Shown here piece by piece: positions 58,687-64,000 of a stretch of 64,000 nt of DNA. The position numbers and the translations under genes were made by a program. The stretch is taken from the NCBI GenBank assembly GCA_963667595.2, contig CAXXWD010000009.1:248001-312000 (forward strand), written 5' to 3'. The notes under the pieces were generated by a model. That model did no database searches, was not told the DNA's origin, and saw only the letters and a list, made by a program, of their open reading frames with translations. Numbering within the stretch: the stretch's first letter is position 1; each line of letters starts with the position of its first letter. Source of the DNA: JAHJQZ01 sp963667595 (GTDB taxonomy: Bacteria; Pseudomonadota; Alphaproteobacteria; Rhizobiales; Devosiaceae).

Positions 58687-59964
58687 TCAGGCGATCGGGC
58701 CGTAGATGCGCTCGCGCGTCGATTCGAGACGCTTCAGGATATCCTGGCGCCGTTCCGGCTTGACCATGAATTCCTGGAACCCCTTCAATCCCGCCTGGGC
58801 CATGTCGGGATTGGTGTCCCGGTCGTAGTATTGTGCCGTGCCGACAACGCCCTTGAGGCTTTCGACGGCCTGATCGACGAGCGGATCGCCCATTGGCGGC
58901 AGGTCGGTGCGCGGCGGAATCTGACCGGTCGGTCTAAAGTAGGCGAGAAGAACCTCCGGCGAATAAAACGCCTTGAGAAATTCGCGCGCCAGTTCCTTGT
59001 TTTTGGCATTGGCCGGAATATGCACGGAGTCGACCGAGAAATCCTCGTAACGCGGGATGTTCGCGATCATGGGGAACGGTACGAAAACCAGATTCGGAAT
59101 GACTTCTTCGGGAAGGCCGCCCTTGATGAAATTGCCCAGATTCATCATGCCTGCCTTGCCCTGCGCCAGAAGCGGCGCGGCGTCCTGCCAGGCATAGGAG
59201 GTATGGTTTTCAAGGAAGAAGCCGGCCTTGATCAGCTCTTCCCACCGGTCGAACACAGCCGTCAGGGCGGGATCGAGATAGCTGAGCTTGCCGTCCATGA
59301 GGGCCATATGGGTCTCAAGACCGTTGATCCTGAGGTTCATTTCGTCGAAGAAACCACCGGCCGGCCAGATCTCCTTGCTGCCGAAGGCCAGCGGAACCAT
59401 GTCCTTGCTCCTGGTGGCTTCGATATAGGCCATCGTCTCGTCCCAGTTCGTGGGAGCGGTCAGGTTGTTCTTCTCGAACACATCCTTCAGGTAGTAATTG
59501 CCCCAAAGCGTACCGGCGAGCGGCAGGCCGTACTGCTTGCCGTTGACGGTGACCGCGCTCAGCGTGCCACCGAGTACGCTGGCCCAGTTCTGATCGGCGA
59601 CCAGATCGGAAATGTCGTCGAACAGGCCGCGATCGACAAACGCCTTCATGCGGTTGCCGGAAAACCAGAAGCAGATGTCCGGGGTGCCGGCCACCAGATA
59701 GTTCCGGATGGCGGTCTTGTTTGCCTCGTGATCCATCACATTGAGTTCGGCCCGGGCGCCGGTGGCGTCCTCGAACATGGAGATGCTCTCACGAAGAGCT
59801 TCGGTCTGCTTTTCATTGTTGCCGTTGAAGACGATGGTGATGGTTCTGTCCTGCGCGATGGCCGGCCGCGCCAATCCTCCGAAAGTCAAAGCGGCGGCGC
59901 CGGCACCAAGCGATTTGATTACCGTGCGACGCGTCGCCCCTTGAGTCTTGAGTGTTTCACTCAT
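58687..59964 (-). CDS. carbohydrate ABC transporter substrate-binding protein, Tat-exported
   Basis: The protein is 425 aa from ATG 59964 behind GGAGGAAAGC. The signal has a twin-arginine motif (ATRRTVIKSLGAGAAAL) and a cleavage site after RPAIAQ, indicating export by the Tat pathway, common for rhizobial family 1 sugar-binding proteins. Mature domain: SISMFEDATGARAELNVMDH, GTPDICFWFSGNRMKAF, and late KAFYSPEVLLAYFRPTGQIPP. Binds the oligosaccharide later cut by the GH42 enzyme of the operon. Confidence 0.92.
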   Translation of the reverse strand: MSETLKTQGATRRTVIKSLGAGAAALTFGGLARPAIAQDRTITIVFNGNNEKQTEALRESISMFEDATGARAELNVMDHEANKTAIRNYLVAGTPDICFWFSGNRMKAFVDRGLFDDISDLVADQNWASVLGGTLSAVTVNGKQYGLPLAGTLWGNYYLKDVFEKNNLTAPTNWDETMAYIEATRSKDMVPLAFGSKEIWPAGGFFDEMNLRINGLETHMALMDGKLSYLDPALTAVFDRWEELIKAGFFLENHTSYAWQDAAPLLAQGKAGMMNLGNFIKGGLPEEVIPNLVFVPFPMIANIPRYEDFSVDSVHIPANAKNKELAREFLKAFYSPEVLLAYFRPTGQIPPRTDLPPMGDPLVDQAVESLKGVVGTAQYYDRDTNPDMAQAGLKGFQEFMVKPERRQDILKRLESTRERIYGPIA

Positions 59965-60018
59965 TGTGCTTTCCTCCAAAGCCACTTGAAATGCGCTTGT
60001 ATCTGCGCTGAGATAACT

Positions 60019-60036
60019 AACGTTAGCGCTAACGTT
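60019..60036. promoter_or_regulatory. LacI-type operator, perfect 18-bp palindrome
   Basis: AACGTTAGCGCTAACGTT is a perfect palindrome with a central CG, the form expected for LacI-family operators. It lies 55 bp upstream of the binding-protein start and 70 bp upstream of the divergent LacI gene, so one bound repressor could control both. Confidence 0.75.
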
Positions 60037-60105
60037 TCGCTATCGTCAAGAGTGTCGTAAGGATTGTTCGAAAGAAGCTCTTGAAGGGAACAGAAAGCAG
60101 GGGAA

Positions 60106-61215
60106 ATGCGCGGCGGAGATCGCAAACCGAGCGGCAAGTCGCAAAAGCCCACCTTGGCGGAGATCGCAAGGGTCGCCGGCGTTTCGCTCATGACCGCATC
60201 GCGGGCGATCAACAACCGCTCCGGGGTTTCGCCGGAAAAACGCGAGGAAATCCTCCGCATCTCGGAAGACCTCGGCTATGTACCCAACCGGGCGGCGCAA
60301 CGGCTGTCGGGGGGACGTTCTCACGTTGTCGGCGTCATCGCACCTTTGCATTCCTCCTACAGCAGTGAGCTTGTGTTCGGCATCGGCAGCGCCGGGCGCG
60401 TCGCCAATTACGAGATGCTGGTCTACTCGATTTCGACAGCGTCGCACGAGCCGCCGCCGGCGATCATCGACCTGCTCGGCCAGATTGCCGATGGAGTCAT
60501 CGTCGTCCTGCCCATCGAGGGCAAATTCCTGACCAGGCTCGCCGAGGCAAATCTGTCTGCTGTGACCATCGACGAGGGACCGCCCCTTCCTTTTCCCAAG
60601 GTGGTTGTCGACAATTATAGGGGAGGCCATATGGCGCTGGAGCACCTTGCGTCATTGGGGCACAGGCGCATCGGCTTTATCAGCGGCGATATGCGGCTGG
60701 CGTCGGTCCGGGACCGCATGCGTGCGTTCCGTGACGGCCAGATCGCGCTCGATCTGGACCGCGATGAGGATCTGGTGGCTCAGGGTGATTCCATGCAGCA
60801 AGGCGGGTTCGAGGCCACCAAAAAGCTGCTCGGGCTCAAGAACCGGCCGACGGCCATTTTTACGGGCAACGACGTCAGCGCCATCGGCGCCTTGTCGGCT
60901 ATTCGCGAGAGCGGGCTGCGAGTGCCCGAAGACATTTCGCTGATCGGCTGCGACGATATTCCGATAGCCCGGCAGATTTTCCCGAACCTGACCACAATAC
61001 GTCATCCGCTTGCACAGATGTCGCGCGCTGCCGTCAACATGCTGATCGCGATGATCTCGGGGATAGACCCACCGACCGATACGATCGTTTTTTCGCCGGA
61101 GCTCGTCGAACGCGAGTCGACGATGGCATTGGGGAACAGGGGGGCTGCGACGAAAGCTCGTGCCGGTCAGCCGGTTTCGCGCGCCGACCGCACCCCGGTG
61201 AAACGGCGCGATTGA
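60106..61215 (+). CDS. LacI family transcriptional regulator of the beta-galactoside operon
   Basis: The 369-aa protein has a LacI HTH at about 16-40 (TLAEIARVAGVSLMTASRAIN) after a basic N-terminal tail. Hinge YVPNRAAQRLSGGRSHVVGVIAP. Effector domain: FTGNDVSAIGALSAIRESGLRVPEDISLIGCDDIPIA, typical of GalR/LacI regulators. A C-terminal basic extension of about 20 residues follows the usual end. Divergent from the GH42/ABC operon, next to a perfect LacI-type palindrome. Confidence 0.9.
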   Translation: MRGGDRKPSGKSQKPTLAEIARVAGVSLMTASRAINNRSGVSPEKREEILRISEDLGYVPNRAAQRLSGGRSHVVGVIAPLHSSYSSELVFGIGSAGRVANYEMLVYSISTASHEPPPAIIDLLGQIADGVIVVLPIEGKFLTRLAEANLSAVTIDEGPPLPFPKVVVDNYRGGHMALEHLASLGHRRIGFISGDMRLASVRDRMRAFRDGQIALDLDRDEDLVAQGDSMQQGGFEATKKLLGLKNRPTAIFTGNDVSAIGALSAIRESGLRVPEDISLIGCDDIPIARQIFPNLTTIRHPLAQMSRAAVNMLIAMISGIDPPTDTIVFSPELVERESTMALGNRGAATKARAGQPVSRADRTPVKRRD

Positions 61216-61305
61216 GCCACTCCTTGCCGAATCCGCAACCACGACCCTGGTCGAGGTCGAGCGCTAGTTGCACCCCACCAAGAGAGTGGACAAATATGGG
61301 CCCAG

Positions 61306-61470
61306 CACATTGCGGTCTTTTCCAATGGAAGGCGCGGCGGCGATCCGGCGGGCGTGGTCATTTGCAGCGAACCGCCCGAACCGACTGCCATGAAGACTGT
61401 GGCCGCACAGCTCGGCTATTGGTAAACCGCGTTCGCCGTGCCTGTCGGGAACAGATAACGGGTGCCGTCT
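61306..61470 (+). pseudogene. PhzF-like isomerase, N-terminal remnant
   Basis: The frame reads HIAVFSNGRRGGDPAGVVI, then PTAMKTVAAQLGYW, a stop, TAFAVPVGNR and another stop. It is the start of a PhzF/epimerase family protein (usually VFTxxxFGGNPAAV and SETAFV). Two stops fall where conserved residues belong. No continuation found. Confidence 0.6.
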
Positions 61471-61740
61471 TTCGCTTTGGAGGTCGAGATCGATGCGATC
61501 TTCATCGTAACGTTGTAAGGGGACAGTGAAGTCGGGACGGACCGGTTTCGCTGCCGCATCCCGCCGGCTATCAGGTCCGGGGCCGAAGCGGGATCGAGCG
61601 CTTCGAACTCATCCACACTGAGGCGCCAATTCAGAGCCATGAGATTGTCGGCGGCGTATTGTGGTTTCGTGGCGCCAAGTATGGGGATGACGCGATCAAC
61701 CTCACAGCAAGCAGCCAGTTGAATGAAACCTGGCTGATCG
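61416..61740 (-). pseudogene. aldo/keto reductase, C-terminal remnant
   Basis: On the minus strand QPGFIQLAACCEVDRVIPILGATKPQ followed by YAADNLMALNWRLSVDEFEALD is the last part of an aldo/keto reductase (cofactor loop VIPILGATKP and final helix). Its front end is lacking and the piece before it contains stops. The frame then runs on to 61416 without family resemblance. Partly overlaps the PhzF relic on the opposite strand. Confidence 0.55.
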
Positions 61741-62099
61741 AGGCGTTGTGCGCCTATAGCGATTCAATGCCGATAAACGGCAGCTATTCCATAGGCATGC
61801 ACAAAAGCCGCCTGTTTTCTTGCGGCCCGAAACGGTCGAGCGGGTCTGGGAACAAGCAGTCGGACAGCAACGCGCCCCATTTCGGACTTTCGCGTTTCCT
61901 CCGCCTTAGCTCGAAAGCGGTCGGTCGTGCGCTTCGTCAACTGCAATTTTCGCGCCGCGAGTTTCTCGCGAGAGATGCAGATGCCGTTTTCGGATTCTAT
62001 GTAAGTTCCTCAGGCAGGAAATCGAACACCAGCCGCACCCTTGGGCTGGTAAGTACTTCTCGGTGCTTGGTCAGCTATATGGGCCGTTTGAGTGGTGGC
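61741..62099. other. spacer with no recognisable gene
   Basis: No frame resembles a known family. On the minus strand AYGIAAVYRH (about 61765-61800) precedes the aldo/keto reductase piece and may belong to it after a stop codon. Confidence 0.4.
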
Positions 62100-62207
62100 T
62101 TATTCAGGACCACCCATCGCCTTGCAGCCTTCGGCGTTCAGCCGTTCAAGCTGAGCATCGAGATCCTGTTCGATGGTGCTGACGCGGGTGTAACCGATGC
62201 GGGCCAT
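62100..62207 (-). pseudogene. serine resolvase, N-terminal fragment
   Basis: ATG 62207 starts MARIGYTRVSTIEQDLD, with the active serine in RVS, and ends after 35 codons at a TAA. This is the very start of a Tn3-type resolvase; everything from the mid catalytic domain is missing. Upstream CCTCAAG-N7-CTTGAGG (62214-62234) and a repeated TGTCAC could be part of a res site. Confidence 0.7.
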
Positions 62208-62531
62208 GTGTCACCTCAAGGTTTAGGCTTGAGGCTCGCATGTCACGAATAGTCGATGTCAACCCAGATGTTACGGCTGGCGAAGCCGGAATGTGACGTC
62301 ACGGCAGGGTATACCTTGATGGTGTTGCGATGACCGCTTTACGCCGATTTCGCTGAAAGAGGGGCTTACTTCCTGACTGCTGTTGTTAACCGGCACTAGA
62401 CCATCATTGAAGCGGAACGATAGGGACTACGAAGGCAAGCTTACTTCCATCATGCCCTCGCAGACTGGGTCATGGACCAAGGCGTGATTGCCTTGCGCGC
62501 CCCACATCGGCGAATCCTTTTCCTGCTGCCT
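62208..62531. other. intergenic region
   Basis: Contains the CCTCAAG/CTTGAGG dyad near the resolvase fragment (62214-62234). Nothing else recognised. Confidence 0.4.
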
Positions 62532-64000
62532 TCAGAGCCGCGAGAAAGGCGACCAGTCGGGCGGCGCCGCTTCAACCAGATCGCGCACAGTTTGTGGATT
62601 GAGAAAATCTGGACTCTGCCCGTGCAGCACGGCTGTGCAGAACCGGACCATTTCAGCGCCGGCATAGGCCATGTTTTGCCTGCCCCATTCGCTTTCGCCA
62701 TGTGGACCACGCACTGTCACCAGTGCCCTGGGGCCGGTGGCACGCTTGTAGGCGGCGAGGCTGCCCTCGATGCTTTCGGCGAAATCCCACAAACCGCGAA
62801 GGATAAGCAATCCGGGCCATTCCGGAATAGACGCGAAAGTCTCCGAACTTGGAAACATCTGTGTATTGAACTCGACTCGACGTGCCGCTTCCTGAAGAGA
62901 GTCCTGAGGCGAACGATAGGCCATGCCGCCGGCAAAAGCTGCCATGAGCAAGGCACCTTTGAAATCGACCTTGGTCGGCGGTTCGCTGGTGTCTCCTTCT
63001 GGACGGTCGAAGTCACAAGCAATGCCTAGAAGCTTGAGAGTGGCCCAAATGGAGACCAGGCAACCTTGCGATGCCCCACCCAGGAAGACGGGAAGCTCTG
63101 ACAATGTCCGGTATCCGGACATGAGGAGGCCAGCCGCCTCGCTTCCTTGGCGCGTGGTGCCATCAGGCAGGGCGACACGCAGCCCTTCACCGCTTTCCAT
63201 GCCACGCAGGATGCGCAGAACGTCATAGGCCTGCTCGTTTGCGTTGGAATCAGTGACCCCGCCGGAAATGCCGTGCCCACGCTTGTCGAGGGTGAGCACA
63301 TCGAATCCCGCCTGCACGAAAGGCAAAATGTAGCTGTTGCGCCAACCGCGGGAACCGAAGCATTCCGTGCCTTTACCGCCCGGATAAACGCATTGCACCC
63401 ACTCAGTGGATTCTGTGTCGAACCGGGCAGCAGGATCCTCGGGATGCTCGATCGCGGTCGTCTCGATCGATCGTCCGGCCGTCAGAATGACCAGAGCCCG
63501 TTTGCGGGTTCCGTCCGGGCCCGGCACGCCGGCGCCGGCAATATGCCAACCGCGCACCTTTATCGTGCCCGAAAGGCCGAGATGCATCCGCTCATACGGC
63601 CCCTGGGGCACCTCGATTTCCACAATACTGGCCGAGTTGTCCACAACGGCGATCGGCTCGTTCCACGGCGCCTCGCCGAAAAAACGCGGGCGGCGAACGG
63701 CGTGGAGATCGACTTCGTCGTGAGGATCGATCAGCCCGCGCGGATCAAGCGTGCCTGTCGACCTGAACTGATGCTCGGGCGGTATGGTTCCAAGGGCCAC
63801 GCGAACAGCTTCTTTTGTGCTGGCATCCGCCGCGTTCCATCGTTTTTTGAGCGCAGAATCCGTAAAGTTGTCAATCGCATAGTTCGGAGCATTCTCGGGA
63901 AAGATCTGAGCAAGCGGCGTAAATGGCACCAGTTCGTCGCCAACAAGATAGGCCGGAAAAGCCTTATTCTGGTCCCACCCCAGTTTTACCTCACCGTCCG
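62532..64000 (-). CDS. alpha/beta hydrolase (5' end outside window)
   Basis: The minus-strand frame continues past GTG 63929 to the window edge without a stop (DGEVKLGWDQNKAFPAYLVGD), so at least 489 codons are seen and the start is missing. The alpha/beta hydrolase core has LTLDKRGHGISGG, the nucleophile elbow GGASQGCL (serine), an acidic loop LILRGLWDFAES and the late RGPHGESEWGR histidine. An N-terminal domain of about 150 residues precedes the core. Probably a large esterase or peptidase-like hydrolase of unknown substrate; no partner genes are in view. Confidence 0.75.
   Translation of the reverse strand, partial: DGEVKLGWDQNKAFPAYLVGDELVPFTPLAQIFPENAPNYAIDNFTDSALKKRWNAADASTKEAVRVALGTIPPEHQFRSTGTLDPRGLIDPHDEVDLHAVRRPRFFGEAPWNEPIAVVDNSASIVEIEVPQGPYERMHLGLSGTIKVRGWHIAGAGVPGPDGTRKRALVILTAGRSIETTAIEHPEDPAARFDTESTEWVQCVYPGGKGTECFGSRGWRNSYILPFVQAGFDVLTLDKRGHGISGGVTDSNANEQAYDVLRILRGMESGEGLRVALPDGTTRQGSEAAGLLMSGYRTLSELPVFLGGASQGCLVSIWATLKLLGIACDFDRPEGDTSEPPTKVDFKGALLMAAFAGGMAYRSPQDSLQEAARRVEFNTQMFPSSETFASIPEWPGLLILRGLWDFAESIEGSLAAYKRATGPRALVTVRGPHGESEWGRQNMAYAGAEMVRFCTAVLHGQSPDFLNPQTVRDLVEAAPPDWSPFSRL

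Overview
The window looks like chromosomal or megaplasmid DNA from an alphaproteobacterium of the Hyphomicrobiales (Rhizobiales). The grounds are the GC-rich coding style, the high density of ribose-type and UgpC/MalK-type sugar ABC transporters, an Entner-Doudoroff style gene set with a HexR-like RpiR regulator, and mosaic palindromic intergenic repeats like those of rhizobia. No species call is possible from the sequence alone.

Layout. (A) 1-1315: 3' part of a GntR/UTRA regulator, then tRNA-Ile2(CAU). (B) 1903-15146: a carbohydrate catabolic locus. A HAD phosphatase and a frameshifted FGGY kinase run leftwards. Running rightwards are a cupin glucose-6-phosphate isomerase, KDPG aldolase, a divergent shikimate-dehydrogenase-like enzyme, a D-2-hydroxyacid dehydrogenase, a UlaG-like lactonase, an RpiR/HexR-like regulator, a ribose-type ABC importer, an SDR and a glycerol-dehydrogenase-like enzyme. 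Short GTAG/CTAC palindromes lie before its transcription units. The gene set matches no pathway I know and is the best candidate here for an undescribed system. (C) 15826-17885: a DUF3024-like and a SWIM zinc-finger protein. (D) 17886-23032: debris around tRNA-Ser(GCU): an AAA/M41 protease pseudogene, direct repeats, mosaic repeats, two orphan proteins, a complete IS630 element and a phage-type nuclease domain. (E) 23033-35873: an oligosaccharide island on the minus strand (GH2 mannosidase-like, MalEFG-type importer, Gfo/Idh oxidoreductase, ROK kinase, SIS protein, UgpC ATPase, GH78 rhamnosidase) with a divergent LacI regulator. (F) 35920-39470: remains of a mobilizable element (oriT-like site, MobC, broken relaxase), an IS3 element and an IS91 remnant. 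(G) 39849-47971: GH35/GH42-like glycosidase, an orphan 270-aa protein, a ribose-type importer and a LacI regulator. (H) 48144-53261: a hydrolase relic, an FecBCD-type metal-chelate importer with a methyltransferase, half a resolvase and another mosaic repeat. (I) 53456-61215: GH42 beta-galactosidase, UgpC ATPase, two permeases, a Tat-exported binding protein and a LacI regulator with a perfect 18-bp palindromic operator. (J) 61306-64000: PhzF, aldo/keto-reductase and resolvase relics, then an alpha/beta hydrolase running off the window.

How it works together. Four separate sugar importers, each with its own regulator and hydrolases or oxidoreductases, suggest a specialist in scavenging plant or algal oligosaccharides and unusual sugars. 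In all four, the binding-protein gene is followed by a strong GC-rich stem-loop before the next transporter gene, presumably setting a high binding-protein to membrane-component ratio. The metabolic islands are separated by recombination debris, consistent with assembly by transfer.
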